Positions 33,539-41,569 of a stretch of 64,000 nucleotides of DNA are shown here, in pieces. The notes beneath the pieces are model-generated. The model had not been told where the DNA came from and searched no databases. It saw only the letters and a program-made list of their open reading frames with translations. This DNA is from Chloroflexus aggregans DSM 9485 (GTDB lineage: Bacteria; Chloroflexota; Chloroflexia; Chloroflexales; Chloroflexaceae): the NCBI RefSeq assembly GCF_000021945.1, contig NC_011831.1:1811353-1875352 (forward strand), given 5' to 3'. Each line of letters starts with the position of its first letter. Within the stretch, counting starts at the first letter, position 1. Both the position numbers and the translations under genes were made by a program.

Positions 33539-35107
33539 CTATTCGATCTGTCCGGCCAACTGCTGAATCTTGATAATCACAAACTCAGCCGGCTTGAGCG
33601 GCGCAAAGCCAACCACAATGTTTACTACCCCCATATTGATGTCGGTCTGGGTCGTCGTCTCGCGGTCACACTTCACCAAATAGGCTTCGCGCGGCGACCG
33701 GCCCTGAAACGCGCCTTGCCGGAAGAGAGTCTGCATAAACGCGCCTACGTTCAGCCGGATCTGCGCCCACAGCGGCTCATCGTTCGGCTCAAACACCACC
33801 CATTGCAGACTGCGGTAGAGCGTCTCTTCGATAAACAATGCCAACCGGCGCACCGGGATGTACTTCCATTCCGAAGCCAACTGGTCAGCGCCGCGATAGG
33901 TGCGCGCTCCCCAGACCACATTGCCGCTCACCGGGAAGGTGCGCAGACAATTGACGCCCAGCGGGTTGAGTTGGCCCTGTTCCCCATCAGTCAAATTGAC
34001 CGCCAGCGCTCGCACGCCAAACAGCGTCGCATCCTGTCCGGCCGGAGCCTTCCACACCCCGCGTTGGGCATCGGTGCGAGCAAAGACGCCGGCCACCGCA
34101 CCGCAAGGCGCAAACTCCTCCAACCGATTCTCACGCAATGGATCAGGAATGCGCACTCGCGGAAAATAGATCGCCGCATGATCGTCACGCGCAACCGCTG
34201 CACTAAACGTACCAATTCCGCTGACCGCTGCTTCAATGCTCCGCCAGCCCGATGGCGCATCAATCAGCAAAAACGCTCGCTCATCACGACAGAACGCTAA
34301 TGCCTTCGTCCACACCGTCTCACTAACATCGGTCTCGCGGGTGAACGGCGGGAGGCAGAGCAGGTTGAACATATCGGCTTTGCGCAAGGCGTAGATGCCG
34401 GTTTTATTATCAAAGCTACCTTCATACTGCGAACTAACCAGCGCTTCTCCGTCGGAACCCGGGCTTGATGGTGTAGCGAAGGTGCTGAGATCGCCTCCTG
34501 TGCCAACCTCGGCCGGTCGCACTGTCGGAAATGTGCCGGCATAGGGGTCGGGCACACGCAACAGCAGCGACTCCTGCGCCAGCACCGTCCCCACATAACG
34601 CGGCACAGTCCGATTGATCGAGACATTGCGAAACGTCTCGCGCCGCACCGCCTGCACCGGATTCGTCCCCGGAATAATCTCGACCACGGTTAGATTAAAC
34701 TCATCGGGTTGCAACGGTTCGCGCGTCGCATGATCAATACTGATGCGCAAATTATTGCCCCACGCGCCTTCGTTGCTGGCATCCAGCGTCAGATTATCGG
34801 TACCGCTCGCGGGCGAAAGATTGAAACGAGCCACAGTCGCGCCATTGATCAGGCGCACAATCAAGGAATCAGTGCCGCCGTTGAGGAAGAAGTGCTGCAC
34901 CGCATAACTCATCGTGCTCTCTTCCCAAAGCCCACCGAAGATCCGTTCGTAATCGCCGAAGTTCTGAATTCGCACCGGATCATTGACCGGCCCGTGCCGC
35001 GCCCGCCCGACAAAAGCGGTAATCGACGTCGCCACCCCGGTGATCGTGCGCACACCGCTCGGAACCTCCTCAATGTAGACACCCGGATACGCCAAAGTGA
35101 CCGGCAT
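33539..35107 (-). CDS. Contractile tail sheath protein (Afp2-4-like)
   Basis: This 522-residue sheath protein begins MPVTLAYPGVYIEEVPSG with VATSITAFVGRARHGP, the standard sheath N-terminus. The C-terminal domain includes REAYLVKCDRETTTQTDIN and GVVNIVVGFAPLKPAEFVII, the conserved interlocking part. The start chosen at 35107 has AAGGAG seven bases upstream; nine extra N-terminal residues in a longer frame are not family-like. A single sheath gene is present. It is the first gene of the eCIS cluster, about 640 bp from the divergent AP2-like gene. Confidence 0.96.
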   Translation of the reverse strand: MPVTLAYPGVYIEEVPSGVRTITGVATSITAFVGRARHGPVNDPVRIQNFGDYERIFGGLWEESTMSYAVQHFFLNGGTDSLIVRLINGATVARFNLSPASGTDNLTLDASNEGAWGNNLRISIDHATREPLQPDEFNLTVVEIIPGTNPVQAVRRETFRNVSINRTVPRYVGTVLAQESLLLRVPDPYAGTFPTVRPAEVGTGGDLSTFATPSSPGSDGEALVSSQYEGSFDNKTGIYALRKADMFNLLCLPPFTRETDVSETVWTKALAFCRDERAFLLIDAPSGWRSIEAAVSGIGTFSAAVARDDHAAIYFPRVRIPDPLRENRLEEFAPCGAVAGVFARTDAQRGVWKAPAGQDATLFGVRALAVNLTDGEQGQLNPLGVNCLRTFPVSGNVVWGARTYRGADQLASEWKYIPVRRLALFIEETLYRSLQWVVFEPNDEPLWAQIRLNVGAFMQTLFRQGAFQGRSPREAYLVKCDRETTTQTDINMGVVNIVVGFAPLKPAEFVIIKIQQLAGQIE

Positions 35108-35200
35108 ACTGTTGCTCCTTGCAATAGCCCGCAACCATCACCGCTCGGCACAACGAACGATCATGGCGCAACCTGATTGTGATGACTCATTGCTCCCTAC

Positions 35201-35220
35201 TGATACACGTGATACACGTG
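35201..35220. promoter_or_regulatory. Tandem TGATACACG repeat upstream of the eCIS operon
   Basis: Two perfect 9-bp repeats (35201-35209 and 35210-35218) generate two CACGTG palindromes at 35206-35211 and 35215-35220. They lie about 95-115 bp upstream of the sheath ATG in the only long non-coding region before the cluster. This could be a regulator binding site; no protein can be assigned. Confidence 0.4.
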
Positions 35221-35460
35221 TCAGGCTACTACGACTGATGGTGAGGTAACCGAGAGAAGGTGGCGTGAAGTGGAATGATGATGAGGGTAATAAGAAAAGG
35301 CTTCTCGGTTGTTAGATCGCTCTCTCATTATACATATGCTGTCAAGATATAAACTTGCCTGCCGTAAATCTGTACCCTGCGAACCCTATGACGACCGATG
35401 GCAGACGGACAACCAGATCAATGCCGGGTAGGGACACAACTGGTAAGACACGACCGGTAG

Positions 35461-35491
35461 TAGGCGCGCACGGCGGTGCGCCCCCCGCCCC
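35461..35491. repeat. Solitary copy of the minisatellite palindrome
   Basis: The stretch from TAGGCGCGCACGG to GCCCC at 35461-35491 is identical to the last unit and edge of the minisatellite (8555-8585). The rest of the 643-bp intergenic region (35108-35750) is AT-rich from about 35500 on and contains a perfect TATAAT at 35579-35584 (plus strand) and an ATTATA at 35327-35332 (a TATAAT on the minus strand), neither with a convincing -35. Confidence 0.8.
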
Positions 35492-35661
35492 TATCTATTA
35501 GTTGAAAACGGAACTTTACCCAACAATTTTGTGACAAAAACCACAACCTTATTCAAATTTGTGTTATTTATCACGATCTATAATGCCTGAAATGAGATAC
35601 TCTCACCAACCAAATTTGTACTTTTTTGCCCAGTATTCCTGTGCAGTCAGTTGACAAAATG

Positions 35662-35670
35662 TGGTATAGT
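35662..35670 (+). promoter_or_regulatory. Candidate extended -10 for the AP2-like gene
   Basis: TGGTATAGT is an extended -10 (TGn plus TATAGT, 5/6 consensus) 80 bp upstream of the ATG at 35751. A TTGACA at 35651 is only eight bases away and cannot be its -35, so this is a weak call. Confidence 0.3.
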
Positions 35671-35750
35671 AGAAAGCGGAGGTTTCAACCTTCGATACAA
35701 TCAGTAAAACGCACAACGTCTATCGAGGTTTGTAAAAGGAGCAATCAGCA

Positions 35751-36401
35751 ATGCCCCGCCGATACGCTGTCCGGCCGGCTAATTTACCGGCTTCCGAACC
35801 GCCAACTGCTGCGGAGGAAACAAAACCGCTGCCTATCAGCAATGATCCACTAGCTGTGTTGCGCTACGAACCTTTGCCCGATCTCAATCCCGAACAGGCG
35901 CGTCAGCTTCTGACCGCATCTGTTGCCCAACCAACCGATGAACCAAAAAAGATTCCGGCCCGCCTGCGCCCCAAGACGACTAAGCACAAGGGGATTACTC
36001 GCATTGATCACCCCGCTAAGCGTACCTTTGGCTATTTCGTGCGCGTAACGTGGAATAAGCAGCGCCGAAGCAAGTTCTTCTCCGACTCGGTGTACGGCGA
36101 CCGGTTAGCAGCCTTGGCCGCCGCTATCGAATGGCGTAACGCTACCGAGCGCGAGCTTGGCAAGCCACGCACCGAACGGCAAGTGATCGGTGTCTCCCGT
36201 ACCAGCACCGGCATCGTTGGTGTGCGCCGCACCATCAAAGATGGCCGTGAAGTCTATGAGGCAACCTGGCGCGACGGTAATCGCATCCGCCGCACCTCAT
36301 ACTCCATCGCTAAGCACGGTGAACGCCGTGCCCTCGCCCTTGCTCGCCGCGCCCGCGAGAAGTATGAGCGGATGCGTCAGCGGACCCCCGCCAGCGATTG
36401 A
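35751..36401 (+). CDS. AP2-like DNA-binding protein, two tandem domains
   Basis: This is a 216-residue basic protein. After a 70-residue Pro-rich leader, a first AP2/ERF-like domain (about 80-135: KGITRIDHPAKRTFGYFVRV, WNKQRRSKFF, LAALAAAIEWRNATERELG) is followed by a second (about 150-212: GIVGVRRTIKDGREVYEATW, RIRRTSYSI, ALALARRAREKYERM). Each has the three-strand plus helix pattern. In bacteria and phages AP2 domains usually accompany HNH homing nucleases; here there is no nuclease motif. GGAG precedes the ATG. Divergent from the eCIS operon, it could regulate it (inference). Terminator at 36434. Confidence 0.75.
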   Translation: MPRRYAVRPANLPASEPPTAAEETKPLPISNDPLAVLRYEPLPDLNPEQARQLLTASVAQPTDEPKKIPARLRPKTTKHKGITRIDHPAKRTFGYFVRVTWNKQRRSKFFSDSVYGDRLAALAAAIEWRNATERELGKPRTERQVIGVSRTSTGIVGVRRTIKDGREVYEATWRDGNRIRRTSYSIAKHGERRALALARRAREKYERMRQRTPASD

Positions 36402-36433
36402 TCCTCTGCTGACTATTGTTGATTGCTTCTCTT

Positions 36434-36466
36434 CCCCTACGTCGAACGGCGTAGGGGTTTGATTTT
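36434..36466 (+). terminator. Rho-independent terminator after the AP2-like gene
   Basis: CCCCTACG at 36434-36441 pairs with CGTAGGGG at 36450-36457 (8 bp, loop of eight), followed by TTTGATTTT. It lies 33 bp after the AP2-like stop codon. Confidence 0.85.
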
Positions 36467-36493
36467 GTTGCAGGAATGCAACTAATTTACTGG

Positions 36494-36540
36494 GTGACAA
36501 ATGGCGTTTTTGTTTTAAAATAATGAACAGACAAGTTCAT
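36494..36540 (+). promoter_or_regulatory. Promoter with overlapping palindromic operator
   Basis: GTGACA (36494-36499) and TAAAAT (36516-36521) are separated by 16 bp. Immediately after the -10, ATGAAC (36523-36528) and GTTCAT (36535-36540) form a perfect inverted repeat with a six-base spacer, placed over the expected transcription start. That position fits repression by the XRE regulator encoded 19 bp further on. Confidence 0.55.
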
Positions 36541-36558
36541 CACAGAGAGGAACGAGCA

Positions 36559-37194
36559 GTGCGCATCGAGGAAGACCTGAGTAGTAACGCTCATGCGATG
36601 ACCAAGCGTGGTCATGTCGATGTCGGCAAACGACTGCGTACCCTAAGGGAACGACAGCGTATGTCGATCCGTGCTCTCGCTGAAGCAAGTGGCTTGGCGG
36701 TCAATACGTTGAGTTTGATCGAGAACGGTCGCACGTCACCGAGCGTTAGTACGCTCCAACGCCTTGCGGTAGCGCTCCAAGTGCCGATTAGCGCCTTCTT
36801 TACCCCTGAAGTGCCCCAACAACGTATCGTCTATACCCCGGCCGGTCAAGCCATCGCCAGCATTTTTCCTCACGGTACGCTCGCCGATCTTGCTCCCGGT
36901 TTCATTAACCGTACCCTCGAGCCGCTGCTCCTTACCCTTAACCCCGGCGCCGGAAGCGGTCCCGAAGCAATTATTCATACCGGCCAAGAATTCGTCTTTG
37001 GGGTAAATGGTCAGATCCTCTATACCGTCGCCGACCAGACCTATACCATTAACCCCGGCGATAGCTTGCTGTTCGAGGCCGTCCTTCCCCACCGGTGGCA
37101 TAACCCCGGCAGTACGCCGGCCCAAGCCTTGCTCGTCCTGTGCCCGCTCGAATTACCACGGAGTGCTTTTGAGCGCCATATGCGTTATGAATAG
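36559..37194 (+). CDS. XRE-family regulator with C-terminal cupin domain
   Basis: This 211-residue transcription factor starts from the GTG at 36559, which has GAGAGG eight bases upstream; an ATG at 36523 would put the start inside the operator palindrome. The helix-turn-helix spans about residues 22-80 (VGKRLRTLRERQRMSIRALA, ASGLAVNTLSLIENGRTSPS). The cupin domain covers about 115-200 (HTGQEFVFGVNGQILYTV, then NPGDSLLFEAVLPHRWHNPG). Such proteins sense small molecules through the cupin. It probably represses its own gene and the next one. Confidence 0.88.
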   Translation: MRIEEDLSSNAHAMTKRGHVDVGKRLRTLRERQRMSIRALAEASGLAVNTLSLIENGRTSPSVSTLQRLAVALQVPISAFFTPEVPQQRIVYTPAGQAIASIFPHGTLADLAPGFINRTLEPLLLTLNPGAGSGPEAIIHTGQEFVFGVNGQILYTVADQTYTINPGDSLLFEAVLPHRWHNPGSTPAQALLVLCPLELPRSAFERHMRYE

Positions 37195-37236
37195 GGTGAA
37201 CCGATTTATTCCCGAACTATTCGTAAGGAGCTTGTT

Positions 37237-37629
37237 ATGCAAATCCGAACTTTGCACCTGAGTAACGATGGCGTTAGCCGCACTGACGAGCAAATCACCC
37301 TTGTTCGCCAAGGTCCCGGTCAGATTATGCTCAATAACCGCGAAGTGCTGGCTATTCGCCCGCTCGACCGTTGTACGCTCGCACTCGAATTGCTCGGTGA
37401 GACGCACTACCTCGCCTCAGCAGATTATTGGCAGGCAATTCACGGGAACCGCTACGTCGAAGCTCGTGAAGCCGGGTGTTTGCTCGGTCATCTCGATACG
37501 CTTGCCATCGCCGCTACTCATGTGCTAGAGACGGTGTCTAACCTTGAGCAGCTCCCACCCGAGGCACAGGTTGCGCTCGATAATTTGCGAGTGGCGCTCA
37601 ACGATCTGAAGGTAACGATGCCTCGCTAA
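37237..37629 (+). CDS. Hypothetical protein cotranscribed with the XRE-cupin regulator
   Basis: This 130-residue protein starts MQIRTLHLSNDGVSRTDEQI, with AAGGAG before the ATG. The N-terminal half is strand-rich, the C-terminal half helical (LDTLAIAATHVLETVSNLEQ). No metal-binding or catalytic motif is visible. It is 42 bp downstream of the regulator on the same strand, so it may be the regulator's target or partner. Family not recognised. Confidence 0.7.
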   Translation: MQIRTLHLSNDGVSRTDEQITLVRQGPGQIMLNNREVLAIRPLDRCTLALELLGETHYLASADYWQAIHGNRYVEAREAGCLLGHLDTLAIAATHVLETVSNLEQLPPEAQVALDNLRVALNDLKVTMPR

Positions 37630-37653
37630 GTCACAGCATTTCCGATAACGCGA

Positions 37654-38490
37654 TCACTGCGGTATCAATGGAGGCGGCAGCAGGCCTGTCACCTCCATTT
37701 CAATTTTCCATCGTGCCAACACCGCTAGCAACAGTAGTGCGACGAGAAAGCCGGCCAGTGCCGGCCACATCAATTGCCGTAGCGTGCGAACTTTGCCACT
37801 CAATCCGGCAATTGCACTGATTGGAAGCATAATCGCCAACGTCATAACACCGGTCACGCCGATGACGCTGAGCAGCACCAGTGGCCACGCCACGACCGCT
37901 TGATCGATGGCAATCCCCAGTACCACCAAACCTAACCCGCCAACTACCAGCCCTAGTTCACGCCAATTACCGATCGGCGCCTGATCCGCTTCCAGCCGAT
38001 CCGGCGCGAGCAATGTCTGATTCACGACTAACAACAGACCGACTGCTAAAGCTGACCCAAAGCCCAACCCCGTCAGAAGTCGTAGATCATTGCGTGGCGG
38101 GTACAGTGCCGGTAAGCCAAGCTCAGCAATCGTCGAGTTCAGACCATCAATACCCATCGCCACAATGAAGGTGAGTAAGGTCAGGCTGATCGACAACGGT
38201 GGTAAGCGCCCACTGCGGAGACGGCCCAATAGCGCCAATATCCCTAACGTTACCATCAACCCCAGATAGATGCCGCTGTCACGTGCGCATAACGGAAACT
38301 GCACACCACCGGATATCACATTGTGACTCTGCGCGCAGATGCCATGCACTGCAAAGAAAAGGCGTCGCTCCAAGTCTAGCGCAGTGGCAATCACCGGCAA
38401 CAGCGCCAGCACAATAAGTAGTACGACTCCACCGATCACCAAAACCAGACCTCGACGATGACGCGCTGCATGCACTATGTTTAGTAACAT
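37654..38490 (-). CDS. DUF2085-family membrane protein
   Basis: This 278-residue membrane protein starts at MLLNIVHAARHRRG; the longer frame upstream runs into the phosphoesterase gene. It has about seven to eight hydrophobic spans. The conserved DUF2085 piece is FFAVHGICAQSHNVISGG followed by FPLCARDSGIYLG, including the PLCAR-GIY motif (about residues 55-85). DUF2085 proteins are of unknown function. It lies 20 bp after the metallophosphoesterase gene in a minus-strand run. Confidence 0.8.
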   Translation of the reverse strand: MLLNIVHAARHRRGLVLVIGGVVLLIVLALLPVIATALDLERRLFFAVHGICAQSHNVISGGVQFPLCARDSGIYLGLMVTLGILALLGRLRSGRLPPLSISLTLLTFIVAMGIDGLNSTIAELGLPALYPPRNDLRLLTGLGFGSALAVGLLLVVNQTLLAPDRLEADQAPIGNWRELGLVVGGLGLVVLGIAIDQAVVAWPLVLLSVIGVTGVMTLAIMLPISAIAGLSGKVRTLRQLMWPALAGFLVALLLLAVLARWKIEMEVTGLLPPPLIPQ

Positions 38491-38510
38491 ACGTGTCTCG
38501 CAATCACTAA

Positions 38511-38990
38511 CTATTCGGCCAACGGTACAATCACGGCACTCGCCTGACCATTTTCCACTCGCAAACGCGCCACCGATAAACCCGCTCCGCGCGGCGCGCC
38601 GGCAGTGCCCGGGTTCAGGAAGAGGATACCTTTGTACATTTCGCACAATGGCCGGTGACTATGTCCAAAAATATAGACCTGCGGTACCCGTCCCTCAGCC
38701 GTTTTCGGTAACGATTGCACAAGTTGGTGTGGTTGCCCGCCGATGTGAGTCAGATAGATCAACACCCCTTCACGCTCGATCCAGCGTGTCGCCGGATACG
38801 TCCGCGCCAACGCAGTGCCCCGGTCAGTGTTACCGTGGATCGCGAGTACCGGTGCAACCGTTGTCAACCGCGCCACGACCGCGTCATCACCGATGTCACC
38901 GGCATGCACGATAAGCTCCACCCCCTGCAACGCCGGTAATGCAGCCGCTGCCAGCTTGCCATGCGTATCGGAAACCACCCCGATCTCCAT
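38511..38990 (-). CDS. YfcE/MJ0936-type metallophosphoesterase
   Basis: This 159-residue phosphodiesterase has all the calcineurin-like motifs: SDTHG (7-11), GDIGDD near 32-37, GNTD near 53-56, a His region at LTHIGG and GHSHRP near 109-114. These ligands hold two metal ions. The family hydrolyses phosphodiesters in vitro; physiological substrates are poorly known. It starts four bases after the phosphatase stop upstream, so it is likely cotranscribed. Confidence 0.92.
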   Translation of the reverse strand: MEIGVVSDTHGKLAAAALPALQGVELIVHAGDIGDDAVVARLTTVAPVLAIHGNTDRGTALARTYPATRWIEREGVLIYLTHIGGQPHQLVQSLPKTAEGRVPQVYIFGHSHRPLCEMYKGILFLNPGTAGAPRGAGLSVARLRVENGQASAVIVPLAE

Positions 38991-38993
38991 ACT

Positions 38994-39416
38994 TCACCTG
39001 GTCTGTAACTCATCGATCAACGCTTGCACGCCCTGCTCAATGCGGTGAAACGCCACTTCAGCCGGTAAAGCCGGGAGATCGGGCGTCTGCCAATAACGGA
39101 TGCGATCGGCCCACATCGGAAAGTGTTGCTGTATAAGTGGGCGATGCTCCGTTTCGTCCAGTGCAATGACCAGTGCGGCGCGTACCAATTCTTCCTCGCC
39201 CAACGCCAGTGGCCACCGCACTTCATGCGGCGGTGAAAACCCGCGTTGTTGCAAGCGCTCCAACACCGGCGGCCAAATAGGCCCAAGGTTAGCCATCGAC
39301 AAACGCAGCCCACGCGAATCGGCACACCAACCCGGTACCTGCAGCACATTGAAGAGCAGTTCAGCGTAGCGACTACGGTAATAGTTTCCCGTACAGATGA
39401 AGAGAACGGTTTGCAT
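38994..39416 (-). CDS. Low-molecular-weight protein-tyrosine-phosphatase-like protein
   Basis: This is a 140-residue protein from MQTVLFICTGNYYRSRYAEL. The P-loop C-X5-R is C8-T-G-N-Y-Y-R14, as in LMW-PTPs and arsenate reductases; NYYRS departs from the usual N-x-C/I-RS pattern. The likely general acid is the Asp of TPDLP in the C-terminal third. The long frame upstream of 39416 is not family-like. A phosphatase, most likely on phosphotyrosine or a small phosphate ester. Confidence 0.82.
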   Translation of the reverse strand: MQTVLFICTGNYYRSRYAELLFNVLQVPGWCADSRGLRLSMANLGPIWPPVLERLQQRGFSPPHEVRWPLALGEEELVRAALVIALDETEHRPLIQQHFPMWADRIRYWQTPDLPALPAEVAFHRIEQGVQALIDELQTR

Positions 39417-39448
39417 GAAGTTCCCTGGCGCTCCCCTGTCGTACCTGC

Positions 39449-40540
39449 TTAATCGCTTAATTGATACCGAACATACGACCGTCCACACGGCGGCCCATCA
39501 GTAGCATACAACGTTCTCGCCGTTACATCCATGATGATCGACGTTACCGTTTCGTATCGCTCATCAGGTGGATCGGCAGGATCGATGTGAAAACAGACCG
39601 AATACGGGTAACGGTCATGGTCGCGCAGTGCCATTTGGACACTTGCCAGCGATTGCGGGCGCTTTGCCAACAACGCTTGTAATCGGGCTTGTCGCCACTG
39701 CGAATGTGGATAACGCTCAATCTGGCGTTCAGCGATCCCCAACGCTGTGGGATCTATGAAATGATTAGCGTGTACCACACAGCCCGCCACACACCCACTG
39801 ACGGCAACCGCTTCCGGTGCTGCCTCGATGTTCACTATCTGATCAGGTGCTTGCACAAGCAAAAAATTGGCCGAACCGGCTCGTGCCTCGCCGGTGATGA
39901 CTGCCTGTGCTTCGGCCAACGAGGAAGCACGTAGAATATCGTAACAGCGGACGTGAAATGGTCGCCGCAGACTAGCCCAGTCATCCACTGTACTCGCCAA
40001 CCCATTGATCAGCAACGCCAATCCGGCAGTATTTAAGCCGATTTTGCCACCAAAAATACCGGCTTCGGTAAAGGCTAGCGTGCGATGACCATCGGGTGCC
40101 TCGCTAAGGACAATTGCGCCGCGCACACCGACAATCCAATCCCAATTCTCTCCCACCAACAGATGACCTTCTACCGTCTCGGTCGGTAATAACGCAAACG
40201 CCGTGCAACCATCGGGCGTAGCCACCGAGCCATACTCGCGAAAGAGCTGGTAAAAGAGTTCGTAACGTACATTCAACGCCACAATTGCGGCAAACTCAAC
40301 CCCAGCCCCATCAGCAATTCCGCGCATACCGGCTGCATAATCTGGACTTTGCTCGGCAATTACTGCCGCATACCGAGACCCACGTCGCCACACCTCGTCC
40401 GATGGCATCCGCAATTCGCGTTCAAACCGTGCGGTATAAAGACGAAGGTTGGCAACAATCGCGTCGCGCAATGCACGACCATGCTGCCAACCCTGTGTGT
40501 AGGCATCACCTGTCAACTTCACCATCGGCAAACTGCTCAC
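39449..40540 (-). CDS. C45-type acyltransferase/peptidase (penicillin acyltransferase-like)
   Basis: This is a 363-residue Ntn-hydrolase-fold protein of the C45/acyl-CoA:6-APA acyltransferase family. The expected autocleavage nucleophile is C112 in DGCTAFALL. Downstream come GENWDWIVG and FTEAGIFGGKIGLNTAGLALLING, and CVVHANHFIDP, which match the family. The start is a GTG overlapping the GNAT stop (GTGA at 40537-40540) behind a strong AGGAGG. Family members act on amides; the substrate here is unknown. Confidence 0.87.
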   Translation of the reverse strand: MSSLPMVKLTGDAYTQGWQHGRALRDAIVANLRLYTARFERELRMPSDEVWRRGSRYAAVIAEQSPDYAAGMRGIADGAGVEFAAIVALNVRYELFYQLFREYGSVATPDGCTAFALLPTETVEGHLLVGENWDWIVGVRGAIVLSEAPDGHRTLAFTEAGIFGGKIGLNTAGLALLINGLASTVDDWASLRRPFHVRCYDILRASSLAEAQAVITGEARAGSANFLLVQAPDQIVNIEAAPEAVAVSGCVAGCVVHANHFIDPTALGIAERQIERYPHSQWRQARLQALLAKRPQSLASVQMALRDHDRYPYSVCFHIDPADPPDERYETVTSIIMDVTARTLYATDGPPCGRSYVRYQLSD

Positions 40541-41505
40541 CTCACCTCCTCCTGTTCTTGTCGGCGCAATACCACCCAAACCGGCCCCCGCAGAAAGCCT
40601 AACCGCTGATTAATGTGCCACATCGCCTGATTGGTGCTGTCATTATCGGTTCGAATTCCGGTCACGCCCATCGCTTTCGCATACGCGATCGTGTGTAATT
40701 TTAACGCCAGCGCGATTCCGCGTCCACGGTAATCACGCCGCACCGCCGTAAATCCTACCTCTACATCGGTCTCGTTATCGATCGTTTCAAGGGTGCTCAG
40801 CCCGACCACTTGCCCATCAGCAATCGCCGCAAAACTACCTTCCCATACTGCACCATGTTCGGGTTGGTACAGCTTGATCCACTGTTCGTATGGAGGAATG
40901 GCAATCGGAAATGCCAACGGTACGTCAGTAGTGGTTTGGCATTCAAGCTCGTACAACTTGTGCCAGAAGTCGCTATCGGCAGTGGCGAGTGCTGCAAAAC
41001 TGTGGATTTCAATCCGCTGTTCGGCCACCCGTGCGAGTGCGCCTTGAAAAGGAGTGGGATCAAAGTCGGTCACGTCGAGCCGCGATGTCCAAACGCGCCG
41101 CTGTTCGCGAAAACCGTGCCGGATGGCAAAAGCAAAACCGGTCTGCCAATCTTCGCGCACTTTCACCAACACATACCGCGGGTGGTACTGCTGCCATGCC
41201 TGTTGCAGATGCTGCCAGAGCGCAGTGCCTAACCCGCGCCCTTGATAGGCAGGATGAACGTAGACCGACAATTCAATATAGGACGGATCGGCACACCACA
41301 TCGGTTGCATATACTCAGCATATCCGACCGCGACACGATCAAACTCACCGATCACCCGATAGAGTATCAACTGCGGGTTATGAAGCTCATCACGCACTTG
41401 CCACTCATTCGCAGTGTACGGTGCATCGGGGGCCAGTGCACCGTACACCGTCGCCATCACCTGATAGTCGTTTTCACTCGCTTGAAATGGACGAATCGTA
41501 AGCAT
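40537..41505 (-). CDS. Double-domain GNAT N-acetyltransferase
   Basis: This 322-residue protein has two GNAT modules. The first (about 1-150) has the acetyl-CoA loop VHPAYQGRGLGTALW; the second (about 165-315) has VRRDYRGRGIALALKLHTIA, both V-x-x-xxRGxG/A motifs. The C-terminal ASN-like ending NQAMWHINQRLGF is typical. It is related to the GNAT gene at 42068, whose ending (INRAMLSINEALGF) is very similar. A 75-bp repeat array lies upstream. The acceptor substrate is unknown. Confidence 0.88.
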   Translation of the reverse strand: MLTIRPFQASENDYQVMATVYGALAPDAPYTANEWQVRDELHNPQLILYRVIGEFDRVAVGYAEYMQPMWCADPSYIELSVYVHPAYQGRGLGTALWQHLQQAWQQYHPRYVLVKVREDWQTGFAFAIRHGFREQRRVWTSRLDVTDFDPTPFQGALARVAEQRIEIHSFAALATADSDFWHKLYELECQTTTDVPLAFPIAIPPYEQWIKLYQPEHGAVWEGSFAAIADGQVVGLSTLETIDNETDVEVGFTAVRRDYRGRGIALALKLHTIAYAKAMGVTGIRTDNDSTNQAMWHINQRLGFLRGPVWVVLRRQEQEEVR

Positions 41506-41569
41506 ACTATTCCGTTAAACCTTATTGATTCCTACACACAAAACCTCATACTACGCACTATTGCATTCC

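Noticed and set aside
8741-35107. Prophage interpretation
   Set aside because: No capsid, portal, terminase, replication, lysis or integrase genes; DUF4157, DUF4255 and AAA+ genes are eCIS markers.
8741-35107. Type VI secretion system interpretation
   Set aside because: No TssJ, TssL, TssM or ClpV; sheath is a single long protein rather than TssB/TssC.
35327-35345. Minus-strand TTGACA with TATAAT upstream of the eCIS operon
   Set aside because: Both hexamers are perfect but only seven bases apart, so they cannot act together; either alone might still matter.
35651-35670. TTGACA with TATAGT as a promoter pair
   Set aside because: Spacing is eight bases, far from 16-18; only the extended -10 is kept as a weak candidate.
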